Positions 36,762-45,697 of a stretch of 64,000 nucleotides of DNA are shown in pieces. The position numbers were made by a program, and so were the translations under genes. Below the pieces are notes generated by a model. It searched no databases. It saw only the letters and a list, made by a program, of their open reading frames with translations, and was not told where the DNA came from. The first letter of the stretch is position 1. Each line of letters begins with the position of its first letter. The DNA is taken from contig NZ_BSUM01000001.1 of assembly GCF_030161595.1 (NCBI RefSeq), forward strand, positions 1,922,001 to 1,986,000. Reading direction: 5' to 3'. The DNA comes from Litorihabitans aurantiacus (GTDB lineage Bacteria > Actinomycetota > Actinomycetes > Actinomycetales > Beutenbergiaceae).

Positions 36762-38948
36762 TCAGCCCCGCTCGTCGGCGCGGCGGCGCAGCTCGTCGTC
36801 GACGGCGGAGGTGAGCGAGGCGAACCGGCTCACCTGCGCCAGGTCCTCCAGCAGCACCGCGTTCCCGGCCGAGTCCGCGAGCGGGATCTGCCAGTTGGGG
36901 TACTCGGTGTTGGTCCCCGGCTGGTTCTGCGCGCGGCTCTCGCCCACGGCGTCGACGAGCGCGACACCGAGCAGCACGGAGTCCGACGCCGCGAGGTAGC
37001 GGTGCAGAGCCTCGACGGTCTCCCGCTCGGTGGGGTGCTGACCGATGAGCCCGCGCTCGCGCAGGAGCCCCAGCATCGTCTCGCGCTCGGCGTCGGCCGC
37101 CGCGCGCACCTGCTCGACCGGTTCGGTCAGCAGGTTCAGCCGGTCGCGCAGGTCGACGTGCTTGCCGGCGAGGTAGCCGGCCGTCGGCGGCAGGTCGTGG
37201 GTGTTGACGGTGGCCAGCAGCAGCCGGCGGTAGTGCTCGGGCGGGGTGGGGCGGTCGCCGTCGTACTCGAACCACAGGACCGACGTGCCGAGCACACCGC
37301 GCGAGGAGAGGTAGTCGCGCACCCACGGCTCGACGTTTCCGAGGTCCTCGCCGATGACGACGGCGCCGGCCCGCTGCGCCTCGAGCGCCAGCACCCCGAT
37401 CATCGCCTCGTGGTCGTAGCGGACGTAGGTGCCCTCGCCCGCGCCCTTCCCGGACGGGATCCACCAGAGGCGGAAGAACCCGATGATGTGGTCGATCCGC
37501 AGGGCTCCGGCGTGGCGCAGCAGACCGCGGATCATGTCCCGCAGCGGCGCGTAGCCCGAGCGCACCAGCGCGTCGGGCCGCCACGGCGGCTGCGACCAGT
37601 CCTGACCCTGCTGGTTGTACATGTCCGGCGGCGCGCCGACGGACATCCCGGGCGCGAACATCCGGCGCATCGACCAGGAGTCGGCGCCGCTGGGGTGCAC
37701 GCCGACGGCGAGGTCGTGCATCACGCCGATGCGCATCCCGGCGCGGTGGCCGGCCTCCTGCGCGGCCCCGAGCTGCTCGTCGGCCACCCACTGCAGCCAC
37801 GAGTAGAACTCGACGCGCTCGGCGAGCTCGGTGCGCAGCTGCGCGACCTGGGCGCTCCCGACGTCGTCGACCTCCGCGGGGCGGGGACCGCCGTCGTAGT
37901 GCTCCTCGAGCGCGCACCAGAGCGCGAAGTCCGCGAGCGCCCGGCCCTCGCCTCGGACGAAGGACTCGTAGGCGCGCTGGCGACCGGCCGAGCGCGGGGC
38001 GCGGAACAGGACCTCCAGCGCGGCCTTCTTCGCCTCCCACGCGGCGTCGCGGTCGATGCGGGAGGGGTCGGTGTTGGAGGCGCTGACGCCCTCGAGGCCC
38101 CACTCGAGCAGGGCGCGCTGCGCGCTCGGGAGGTAGGCGGCCTCGCGCACGTCCTCGGGGCGGATGTACAGCGGGGAGACGTAGCGGCGCGTCGCGGGGA
38201 GGTAGGGGCTGGGCTCGATGCGGCCGGTGACCTCGGCGGCGTGGATCGGGTTGATGAGGAGGAAGTCGGCGCCGCGGCTGCCCGCGATGTCCGCCAGGTC
38301 GCCCAGGTCCGCGAAGTCGCCGATGCCCCAGGAGGCGCGCGAGCGCACCGAGTAGAGCTGGGCCATGAGACCCCACGCGCGTTCGCCGTACGCCTCGCGC
38401 AGGCCGGGGACCGCGAGGCTGTCCGGGGTGATCGCCAGGATGGTGCGGGCCTCACGGGCCTGTGCGCCCTCGCCCGAGCGCGCCCGCTGCGTCGCGCGCA
38501 GCTCGTGCCAGCCGAGCGGGAGGTCGGCCGGGAGCGTGGCGCGCAGGCGCCAGTGGGCGACGCCGTCGACGTCGCGGCTCTCGGGCTCGTCGCCCGCCAG
38601 CGCGACGTCGCGGGTGGACCCGTCCTCGAGGTGGAGCACGAGCACGGCGTCGTGCCCGTCCGCGACGTGCACGGGCACCTCGCGCTCCTCACCCTCGCGC
38701 AGGATCAGCGACGGCGGCACGAGGTCGCGCCACGGCGACGTCCGCGTCTCCTCGAGCGAGGCCTCCACCTGGGCGGGGGTGAACGTGGCGACCCCCATCG
38801 CCCCGAGCACGGCGCGCAGCGTCGCGGCCGGCGGGGTCACGAGGTCGCCGAAGAAGGAGTGGTAGCTGGTCGCGATCCCGTGCGCGTCGGCGAGGGCGAG
38901 GAGCGACGCCGACGGCGGATCCTCGTGCTGGGTGTCGTCGCTGGTCAT
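36762..38948 (-). CDS. malQ: 4-alpha-glucanotransferase (amylomaltase, GH77)
   Basis: 728 residues. It transfers maltodextrin segments in glycogen and maltose use. It has the long N-terminal extension of the actinobacterial MalQ (about 200 residues, partly beta). The GH77 catalytic residues are in LRIDHIIGFFRLWWIP (nucleophile Asp), VIGEDLGN (acid/base Glu) and NTHDLPP (Asp). The ATG at 38948 follows AGAGGA. It is divergent from mscS. Confidence 0.95.
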   Translation of the reverse strand: MTSDDTQHEDPPSASLLALADAHGIATSYHSFFGDLVTPPAATLRAVLGAMGVATFTPAQVEASLEETRTSPWRDLVPPSLILREGEEREVPVHVADGHDAVLVLHLEDGSTRDVALAGDEPESRDVDGVAHWRLRATLPADLPLGWHELRATQRARSGEGAQAREARTILAITPDSLAVPGLREAYGERAWGLMAQLYSVRSRASWGIGDFADLGDLADIAGSRGADFLLINPIHAAEVTGRIEPSPYLPATRRYVSPLYIRPEDVREAAYLPSAQRALLEWGLEGVSASNTDPSRIDRDAAWEAKKAALEVLFRAPRSAGRQRAYESFVRGEGRALADFALWCALEEHYDGGPRPAEVDDVGSAQVAQLRTELAERVEFYSWLQWVADEQLGAAQEAGHRAGMRIGVMHDLAVGVHPSGADSWSMRRMFAPGMSVGAPPDMYNQQGQDWSQPPWRPDALVRSGYAPLRDMIRGLLRHAGALRIDHIIGFFRLWWIPSGKGAGEGTYVRYDHEAMIGVLALEAQRAGAVVIGEDLGNVEPWVRDYLSSRGVLGTSVLWFEYDGDRPTPPEHYRRLLLATVNTHDLPPTAGYLAGKHVDLRDRLNLLTEPVEQVRAAADAERETMLGLLRERGLIGQHPTERETVEALHRYLAASDSVLLGVALVDAVGESRAQNQPGTNTEYPNWQIPLADSAGNAVLLEDLAQVSRFASLTSAVDDELRRRADERG

Positions 38949-39025
38949 GCGTGTCCTCTCCTGCGCCCGGATGGCCCGATCGATCCTGCCAGACCAGCGC
39001 CCAGCAATCACTCAGCGCGTCGACC

Positions 39026-39031
39026 TAGGCT
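39026..39031 (+). promoter_or_regulatory. -10 box of leaderless mscS
   Basis: TAGGCT lies six bases before the GTG start at 39038, consistent with transcription starting at the codon. Confidence 0.55.
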
Positions 39032-39037
39032 GGATCG

Positions 39038-39895
39038 GTGACATTCGAGAACGCCCAGGAAGCCGCCATCCGCTCCGCCATCATCATCGCCATCGGGATC
39101 GTGCTGGTGATCATCGCCCGCTGGGTGCTGGGCCGTGTGGTCGGTCGCCTGAGCCGGACCCCGCGCGCGAAGGTGAACAAGACCGGTCGGTTCACCGTCA
39201 GCCTCGGATCGGTCCCGATCGACCACGCCCGCGTCCGCCGGCTCAGGACGCTGCACCAGCTCCTGGCCTCCACGATCACCGTGGTCGTGAGCATCATCGT
39301 GTTCTCGATGGTGCTGTCGGCGTTCGGTGTGGACATCGCGCCGCTCATCGCCTCGGCCGGCGTCATCGGCGTCGCGCTCGCCTTCGGTGCCCAGTCGGTC
39401 GTCTCCGACCTGCTCGCCGGCCTGTTCATGCTGGTGGAGAACCAGTGCAACGTCGGCGACCGCGTCGAGCTCGGCGCGCTCGGCAGCACGCTGGCCGCCG
39501 GCACCGTGGAGGAGGTCGGCCTCCGGGTCACCACGATCCGGGACGACGACGGCCGGCTCTGGTACGTGCGCAACGGCCAGATCCTGCGGGTCGCGAACGA
39601 GTCGCAGGGGTGGTCCCTCGCCGTCGTCGACATCGCCTTCGACCCCGCGGTGGACCTCACGCAGACGCGCGACCTCGTCGAGGGGCTCGTGACCGAGGCC
39701 GTGTCCGACCCCGGGCTGCGCGAGCTCGTGCTGACCGACCGCGAGCCGACCGTGCGCGTCAGCGACATCGGTGCCGCCTCCGCCGTGCTGCAGGTGCGGG
39801 TCGAGTCGCAGCCGGGCGAGAACCAGCGCGTCGCCTCCGTGCTGCGCCGTCGCCTCCACGACGAGTTCGCGACGCGGGGCATCACCCTCGCCTGA
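39038..39895 (+). CDS. mscS: Small-conductance mechanosensitive channel (MscS family)
   Basis: 285 residues. Membrane helices near residues 12-32, 70-90 and 95-120. The pore helix region reads IGVALAFGAQSVVSDLLAGLFMLVE, and the beta domain starts NVGDRVELG. It opens under membrane tension to release solutes on osmotic downshock. A GTG start with no ribosome site and a TAGGCT box six bases upstream suggests a leaderless mRNA. A strong terminator follows. Confidence 0.94.
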   Translation: MTFENAQEAAIRSAIIIAIGIVLVIIARWVLGRVVGRLSRTPRAKVNKTGRFTVSLGSVPIDHARVRRLRTLHQLLASTITVVVSIIVFSMVLSAFGVDIAPLIASAGVIGVALAFGAQSVVSDLLAGLFMLVENQCNVGDRVELGALGSTLAAGTVEEVGLRVTTIRDDDGRLWYVRNGQILRVANESQGWSLAVVDIAFDPAVDLTQTRDLVEGLVTEAVSDPGLRELVLTDREPTVRVSDIGAASAVLQVRVESQPGENQRVASVLRRRLHDEFATRGITLA

Positions 39896-39919
39896 GACCG
39901 ACCTCGACCGCACCGACGA

Positions 39920-39955
39920 CGAACGGCGCCGCCCCGGGAGGGGCGGCGCCGTTCG
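39920..39955. terminator. Strong hairpin between convergent mscS and EIIB genes
   Basis: CGAACGGCGCCGCCCC and GGGGCGGCGCCGTTCG form a perfect 16-bp stem with a GGGA loop, usable from both strands. Confidence 0.8.
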
Positions 39956-39978
39956 CGTGCTGCTGCGGGTGGGTGCGG

Positions 39979-40209
39979 TCAGCGCACCTGGTCGAGCCTG
40001 GCCGCGAGGTCGTCCGCCTCGGGGCCCACCACGACCTGGACCACGTGACCCGAGCGCACGACGCCGAACGCGCCGTGGCTCTTCAGGGCCGCGTCGTCCA
40101 CCAGTGCGGGGTCGGCGACCTCGACGCGCAGCCGCGTGATGCAGGGCTCCACCTCGAGGACGTTCGCGGCACCGCCGAGATCCGCCAGGAAATCCAGCTC
40201 CTTGGACAT
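39979..40209 (-). CDS. Stand-alone PTS EIIB subunit, glucose family
   Basis: 76 residues, the length of a lone EIIB domain. The phosphorylated cysteine is in VEPCITRLRVEVAD near residue 23, the mark of the glucose/N-acetylglucosamine family. The later part HGAFGVVRSGHVVQVVVG completes the fold. It would pass phosphate from EIIA to sugar through an EIIC that is not encoded nearby. The 243-bp gap to the globin gene holds a TAGGCT box (minus strand, near 40278) likely to be its promoter, and nothing else I can name. Confidence 0.9.
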   Translation of the reverse strand: MSKELDFLADLGGAANVLEVEPCITRLRVEVADPALVDDAALKSHGAFGVVRSGHVVQVVVGPEADDLAARLDQVR

Positions 40210-40440
40210 GAGTGCCTCCAGTTGATCGAGTCGTCCCACGGCTTCGCGTGCTCGCGCCCACCGTGACCGGATCAGCCTACCCGGGGGTGGCGGGCCCACC
40301 CACCCGGGAACCGGCCACCGGGGCGATGCTCAGCGGATGCTCGGGCGACGGTGCGCCGATGCACAGGTGACGCTGAGCCGGAACTCCGCGAGAGCGCCCG
40401 ACGGCGGCCGGTGCGACCGGTGCAGCCCACGCGGCCCCCC

Positions 40441-40446
40441 TACCAT
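40441..40446 (+). promoter_or_regulatory. -10 box of leaderless globin gene
   Basis: TACCAT lies six bases before the GTG start at 40453. Confidence 0.5.
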
Positions 40447-40452
40447 CGAGGG

Positions 40453-40962
40453 GTGAGTGAGTCCCGCCCCGCCTTCCCCCGGCCCGCCGCGACGTTCTAC
40501 GACGAGGTGGGCGGTCGCGAGACGTTCGCGCTGCTGACGGCCCGGTTCTACGAGGGTGTGCGCACCGACGACCTGCTCGCCCCGATGTACCCGCCGGACG
40601 ATCTCGACGGCGCCCAGGAGCGGCTCGAGCTCTTCCTGGTGCAGTACTGGGGCGGTCCCGGCACGTACTCCGCGCAGCGTGGGCACCCCCGGCTGCGGAT
40701 GCGCCACGCCCCGTTCGCCGTCACGCCCGCGGCGCGCGACCGCTGGCTCGAGCACATGCGCAGCGCGCTGCTCTCCCTCGAGCTGCCGCCGCTGCACGAG
40801 GCGACGCTGTGGGACTACCTCGAGCGCGCCGCCCACGCGATGGTGAACGCCTCCGAGAGTGGCGCCGGCGGCGCCCGTGGTGGTGGCGGTGCGGCACCGT
40901 CCGTCCCACCCCCGCAGGCCCCACCCGCCCCGCCGCAGGCCGAGGGGCGGCGGCTCCTGTGA
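40453..40962 (+). CDS. glbO: Truncated hemoglobin, group II (GlbO type)
   Basis: 169 residues. A 2-on-2 globin: FYDEVGGRETFALLTARFYEG at the N-terminus, YWGGPGTYSAQRGHPRLRMRH around the proximal histidine region, and DRWLEHM with the group II tryptophan. These proteins bind oxygen and may handle NO or peroxide. A 40-residue Gly/Ala/Pro tail follows the globin fold. The GTG has no ribosome site and is probably leaderless. The stop overlaps the tesB start (GTGA). Confidence 0.93.
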   Translation: MSESRPAFPRPAATFYDEVGGRETFALLTARFYEGVRTDDLLAPMYPPDDLDGAQERLELFLVQYWGGPGTYSAQRGHPRLRMRHAPFAVTPAARDRWLEHMRSALLSLELPPLHEATLWDYLERAAHAMVNASESGAGGARGGGGAAPSVPPPQAPPAPPQAEGRRLL

Positions 40963-41912
40963 CCGCGCTCGACCCGGTCGAGGCCGTCGCCGCCGCAGCC
41001 TCGGGAGAGGGACCCGTGCCGAGCGGCGAGGAGGTGTTCGCCGCCGTCGTGCGATCCTTCGACCTGCACCGGACCGACGCCACGACGTTCGCCGGTGACA
41101 CGCTCCCCCACGCCAACCACCGGATCTACGGCGGCCAGGTCTTCGGGCAGGCGATCGTCGCGGCCGGGCGGACGGTCGCCCCGGACCGGTTCGTGCACTC
41201 GGCGCACGGGTACTTCCTGCGGCCGGGGCGCATCGAGTCGCCGCTGACGTTCGCGGTGGAGGAGCTGCGCGACGGCGGGTCCTTCTCCGCCCGGCGCACG
41301 CACGCGCTGCAGGACGGCGTGCCGATCCTGTCGCTCATCGCCTCGTTCCAGACCGAGCAGGACGGCGTGACCCACGCCGTCGCCGCGCCGCCCGACGTGC
41401 CCGGTCCCGAATGCCTGCCGAGCTCGGACGCGCTGTTCCGGTCCTCCGACGCGATCGCGCGGCGCTACCTCGCCCCGCGCACGGCCTTCGACGTGCGCCA
41501 CGTGGAGCCGCAGCTGTTCCTGACTCCCGACCCCGAGCCTCGCCCGCACCAGGCGATGTGGATCCGCGCGCACGGCGAGCTCACGGGCGACGCCGTGAGC
41601 GACCGCAACCTGCGCGCCGCGCTGCTCGTGTACGCGTGCGACCAGGCGATGCTGGAACCGGTGCTGCGCCGGCACGACGTCTCGTGGTCGAGCCCCGGCC
41701 TCAGCGTCGCGAGCCTGGACCACGCGACCTGGTGGCACCGCGACGTCGACGTGACGCAGTGGCTCCTGTACGTGCAGGACTCCCCCGCGGCCCAGGGCGG
41801 GCGCGGCCTCGGCACCGCCCGGGTCTACGACACGGCCGGGCACCTCGTGGCGAGCATCGCGCAGGAGGGCATGGTGCGCGTGCGGGATCGCGAGACCGAC
41901 CGGACGGTCTGA
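40959..41912 (+). CDS. tesB: Acyl-CoA thioesterase II
   Basis: 317 residues with the double hot-dog fold. HRIYGGQVFGQAIVAAGRTV and SAHGYFLRPG are in the first half, and VYACDQAMLEPVLRRH with SLDHATWWHRDVD in the second half contains the catalytic Asp. It hydrolyses acyl-CoA to free acid and CoA. The start GTG overlaps the globin stop, so the two are co-translated, a pairing seen here without an obvious metabolic reason. Confidence 0.95.
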   Translation: MTALDPVEAVAAAASGEGPVPSGEEVFAAVVRSFDLHRTDATTFAGDTLPHANHRIYGGQVFGQAIVAAGRTVAPDRFVHSAHGYFLRPGRIESPLTFAVEELRDGGSFSARRTHALQDGVPILSLIASFQTEQDGVTHAVAAPPDVPGPECLPSSDALFRSSDAIARRYLAPRTAFDVRHVEPQLFLTPDPEPRPHQAMWIRAHGELTGDAVSDRNLRAALLVYACDQAMLEPVLRRHDVSWSSPGLSVASLDHATWWHRDVDVTQWLLYVQDSPAAQGGRGLGTARVYDTAGHLVASIAQEGMVRVRDRETDRTV

Positions 41913-41964
41913 CGTCGCAGGACTGCTCGACCGCTTTTCGCGCCTCCCGCCGCAGACTGGAGGA

Positions 41965-43490
41965 ATGACGAACGAGCGAGTGGCAGCGGTGACCGGGGTC
42001 ACCGGGTACGTCGGCGGCCGGCTGGTCCCCGAGCTCCTCCGCGCGGGGTTCCGCGTCCGCGGCATCGCCCGCAACCCCGGCCGGCTCCGGGACCGACCGT
42101 GGCGCGGGGACATCGACGTGACCGAGGCCGACCTCACCGACCCGACCGCCATCCGCGAGGCCCTCGAGGGTGTCGACGTCGCCTACTACCTCGTGCACTC
42201 GCTCTCGGCCGACGACACCTTCGCCGCGCGCGACCGCCGCACCGCGCTGACGTTCGCGCAGGCCGCGCGCGAGGCCGGCGTGTCGCGGATCGTGTACCTG
42301 GGCGGCATGCACCCCGACGCTCCCCCGGCGAGCTCTCGATCCACCTCGAGTCCCGCCGCGAGATCGGCGACATCCTGCTCGCCTCCGGCGTGCCGACGGC
42401 GGCGCTCCAGGCCGCCGTCATCCTCGGCTCGGGGTCGGCCTCGTTCGAGATGATGCGCTACCTCACCGAGCGGCTGCCCGCGATGATCGCGCCGCGCTGG
42501 GTCGACACCCGCATCCAGCCGATCGCGATCCGGGACGTGCTGCGCTACCTGGTCGGCGCCGCCGACATCCCGGGCGACGTCAACCGGACGTTCGACATCG
42601 GCGGTCCCGAGGTCCTCACCTATCGCCAGATGATCCAGCGCTACGCCCGCGCCGCCGGCCTCCCCCGCCGCACCATCGTGCCCGTCCCGCTCCTCACGCC
42701 CGGGCTCTCCAGCCACTGGGTCGGCGTCGTCACCCCCGTGCCCTCGGAGATCGCGAAGCCGCTCGTGGGCTCGCTCGTGCACGAGGTGGTGGCGCACGAG
42801 CACGACATCGCGCAGTACGTGCCCGACCCGGACGGCGGCCTCATCGGGTTCGACCGCGCCGTCGAGCTCGCGCTGGAGAAGATCCAGGGCGACGACGTGC
42901 AGACGCGCTGGTCCGACGCGCGCCGCCGCGACCCCAGCAAGGGTCAGGACAGCGACCCGGACTGGGCCGGCGGGTCGGAGCTCGAGGACGTGCGCACGCT
43001 CGACGTCGACGCCTCACCCGAGGAGGTCTTCGACGTGCTGCAGGCGATCGGTGGCGAGCAGGGCTGGTACTCGTGGCCGCTGGCCTGGCGCGTGCGTGGC
43101 GTGCTCGACCGGCTCGTGGGCGGTCCCGGCCACCGCCGCGGCCGCCGCTCGAGCAAGCACCTGGTGCTCGACGACGTCGTGGACGTCTGGCGCGTGGAGG
43201 ACGTCGAACCCGGGAGGATGCTGCGGCTGCGCGCCGAGATGCGGCTGCCGGGCGAGGCGTGGCTCGAGTTTCGGCTCGAGGCCCGCGACGGCGGCACCCG
43301 GATCACGCAGCACGCGCGCTTCACCCCGCGCGGGCTCGCCGGGCAGGCCTACTGGTACTCCCTCATGCCGTTCCACCCGCTCGTGTTCAGCCAGATGATC
43401 GCCGGGATCGGCGAGGCCGCCGAGGCGCTGCGGCAGGAGCAGGCCGTGGGCTCAGAAAAGGCCGAGCAGGCCGACACCGCAAGCGACTGA
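41965..43490 (+). CDS. NAD(P)-binding SDR with C-terminal DUF2867/SRPBCC domain, frame broken once
   Basis: About 509 residues. The N-terminal half is an atypical short-chain dehydrogenase: the dinucleotide motif is GVTGYVGGRLVPELL, then YYLVHSLSADD and FDIGGPEVLTYRQMI. The C-terminal half from about residue 340 is a DUF2867/SRPBCC-like domain (TLDVDASPEEVFDVLQAIGG, WRVEDVEPGRMLRLRAEM, WYSLMPFHPLVF). One C is missing from a run near 42327 (after MHPDAPP). CAGACT six bases before the ATG suggests leaderless transcription. The substrate is unknown. Confidence 0.88.
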
Positions 43491-43493
43491 CCG

Positions 43494-44015
43494 CTACCGG
43501 CGGTGCCGGAAGGCGACCGGCGTGCCGGTGAACGGTGCGAGCGCAGCGCGGTGCTCCGGGCGCAGCCGGATCGGCGCGCCGGTCGCGGCGTCCACCATCA
43601 CGAGGGTGGTCGCCGCGACGGCGTAGGCCGGACTGGTCAGCGGCGGCCCCGTGCGCGCGAGCCCCGGTACGAGGTCGTGGATCGAGTAGCACACCTCGAT
43701 GCTGGAGCCGCCGAGCCTCCCGATCCACAGCTGGACGAGAAGTCCGGCGCGCGCGTGCGGCATCGGCCGGGAGTACTCCATCTCCTGACGCGCCACGAGG
43801 GTCTGGATCGGGGCGCCGGGCCCCATCGCGGCCAGCGCCGTCGGCCACGGGTCCTGGCGTCCCTCGTGCGCCCAGAACGCCTCGATGCGCGCCTCCTCGA
43901 GCAGCCGGAAGGCGTCGGCGTTGTTGACGTGGCCGTAGGCGTCCAGGTCGCCCCAGCGCACCGCGACGGGGATGCGCAGCCGCACCTCGCCGCCGGCCGG
44001 CGCGCCGACGCTCAC
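43494..44015 (-). CDS. Acyl-CoA thioesterase, 4HBT type
   Basis: 173 residues in a single hot-dog fold. The signature VRWGDLDAYGHVNNADAFRLLEEAR contains the catalytic Asp. It hydrolyses a small or aromatic acyl-CoA; the substrate is not defined. The GTG start overlaps the stop of the upstream membrane GTPase by four bases. The stop is three bases from the convergent SDR gene. Confidence 0.92.
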   Translation of the reverse strand: MSVGAPAGGEVRLRIPVAVRWGDLDAYGHVNNADAFRLLEEARIEAFWAHEGRQDPWPTALAAMGPGAPIQTLVARQEMEYSRPMPHARAGLLVQLWIGRLGGSSIEVCYSIHDLVPGLARTGPPLTSPAYAVAATTLVMVDAATGAPIRLRPEHRAALAPFTGTPVAFRHRR

Positions 44016-45697
44016 GCGGCGGCCTGCGCGGCGGCGGCGCGGATCGCGCCGGCGGCCTGGATCTCCGTGCGCACGGCCGCAACCACGAGGTCGTGCGCGA
44101 CGCCGTCGACCGCGCGACGCAGCCGCTGCCGGGTCCGGCGGGCGCGCCTGGCCGCTCCGGCCCCGGCCGCCCAGCGCGCCAGCAGCGCGGTGAGGAGTCC
44201 GGCGACGGCGCCGCCCACCGCCAGGAGCGTGGGCCACGGCAGGTCCCGACCGCCGAGCGTCGCGACCGGGGTCGGCCAGGGCGGCAGCTGGAGGTAGCCA
44301 ATCACCGCGAGCGCGCCGAGCCACAGCAGTCCGACGGCGAGCGCCCCCGCGAGCAGCCACTGCCACGCACCGACGGCCCGCCACCACCGGGCCGGGGCCA
44401 CGGCCCCGAGCGAGGTGCGGGTCAGCACGACGTCGAGGTCGTCGCCGACGTGCTCCGTGCGCGCGAGGACCTCGGCGCGGACGCGCTCGCGCCAGACCGG
44501 GGGCAGGGACACCCCCGCCGCGTCGACGTAGGTGCGCACGGCGCTGGTGGCGGCCGAGCGCAGCGCGGGTGACGGCGCGGGGAGCGAGGAGCGCACGAGG
44601 TCGCCGGTGTCGGTGACGGTCGAGTCGCCCGACGTCGCTGCCGATCGACGGGCGGGGCCGCGCAGACCCAGCGTCCGCAGCGGGTCGCGCCGCCACCGGC
44701 CGAGCCAGCGCGTGGGCGGCCAGCCGGTGTGGCGCACGGCGTCGCGCACCGCGGACCCGCGCACGGCGTCGACCACGAGCGGGACGCCGGCCGCCTGCTC
44801 CAGCCTGGCGGTGAGCTCGGCCCGCGCGCGGTCGTGGGCGCGCGCGTACGACGCCGTCCCCTGCCCGCCCAGCGCGTCCAGGACCGCGGTGGCGGCGGCG
44901 GCCAGCCGGGCGCTCGAGCGGGCGACGACGGCGGTGCGCCGCGACACGGCGGCGTGCAGGTGGCGGCGCAGCTCCGCGAGCCCCGCCCCGGTGGTCGCCG
45001 ACGTGGCCAGCACGGGCGCGTCGATGCCCGCGCGGGCCACGAGGCGCGCGAGGTCGGCGCGGCACGCCTCGGCGTCGGCGGGCGAGAGTCGGTCGACCTG
45101 GTTGAGCACGACGACGACGCCACCCTGCCCGGCGAGCGGCGCGAGGTAGTCGTGGTGGAGCACGGCGTCGGCGTACTTCTGCGGGTTCGTCACCCACACG
45201 AGCAGGTCGGCGCGCTGGGTCACGTGGTCGGCGCGGACGCGGTGCTCGACGACGACGGAGTCGTGGTCCGGCAGGTCGAGGAGGATCACGCCGTCGGGCC
45301 GCTCGTCGTCGGGAGCGACGTCGTGCCGCCGCGGCACGCCGAGCCAGTCCAGCAGGGCGGTCGACCCGGCGCGGCGCCCGGGCGACTCCGCGACGACGCC
45401 CAGGGCGAGCGACGTCGTCGGGCGCTGCCGGGAGGTGCGGGCAACCTCCTGGCCCGCCAGCGCGTTCAGGAGCGAGGACTTCCCGGTCCCGGTCGCGCCC
45501 GCGAGCGCGACGAGCGTGTGCTCGGCCGAAAGGGCCGAGCGCTGCTCGACCTGCTCGAGCGCGGTGCGCGCCTGCGCCAGCACGTCGTGCGGCAGCCGGC
45601 CGCTCCCGAGGTCGCACACCTCGCGCAGCGCGGCCGTCCGGGTGGCGAGATCCGGGCCGCGCCGCCCGGTGGCCCGCGAGGCCCCGCGGGCCCTCAC
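44012..45697 (-). CDS. Membrane-associated Era/YfjP-like GTPase, B partner of pair 1
   Basis: 561 residues. The G domain is N-terminal: Walker A is ALAGATGTGKSSLLNALAG near residue 48, G3 is LLDLPDHDS and G4 is VVLNQVD. Two close membrane helices near residues 430-500 (WLLAGALAVGLLWLGALAVI and LLAVGGAVAGLLTALLA) are followed by a basic helical tail. The architecture resembles dynamin-like or YfjP GTPases that act at membranes. It is co-translated with the A partner upstream (GTGA overlap) and has a paralogue at 50394. Confidence 0.85.
   Translation of the reverse strand: MRARGASRATGRRGPDLATRTAALREVCDLGSGRLPHDVLAQARTALEQVEQRSALSAEHTLVALAGATGTGKSSLLNALAGQEVARTSRQRPTTSLALGVVAESPGRRAGSTALLDWLGVPRRHDVAPDDERPDGVILLDLPDHDSVVVEHRVRADHVTQRADLLVWVTNPQKYADAVLHHDYLAPLAGQGGVVVVLNQVDRLSPADAEACRADLARLVARAGIDAPVLATSATTGAGLAELRRHLHAAVSRRTAVVARSSARLAAAATAVLDALGGQGTASYARAHDRARAELTARLEQAAGVPLVVDAVRGSAVRDAVRHTGWPPTRWLGRWRRDPLRTLGLRGPARRSAATSGDSTVTDTGDLVRSSLPAPSPALRSAATSAVRTYVDAAGVSLPPVWRERVRAEVLARTEHVGDDLDVVLTRTSLGAVAPARWWRAVGAWQWLLAGALAVGLLWLGALAVIGYLQLPPWPTPVATLGGRDLPWPTLLAVGGAVAGLLTALLARWAAGAGAARRARRTRQRLRRAVDGVAHDLVVAAVRTEIQAAGAIRAAAAQAAA

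Noticed and set aside
31915-38376. A 2153-residue open frame on the minus strand across the esterase, pepN and malQ region
   Set aside because: It is an antisense shadow produced by high GC codon use. Only its last part (from 32403 down) is the MarR gene; the rest is Arg/Gly/His-rich and opposes well-supported genes.
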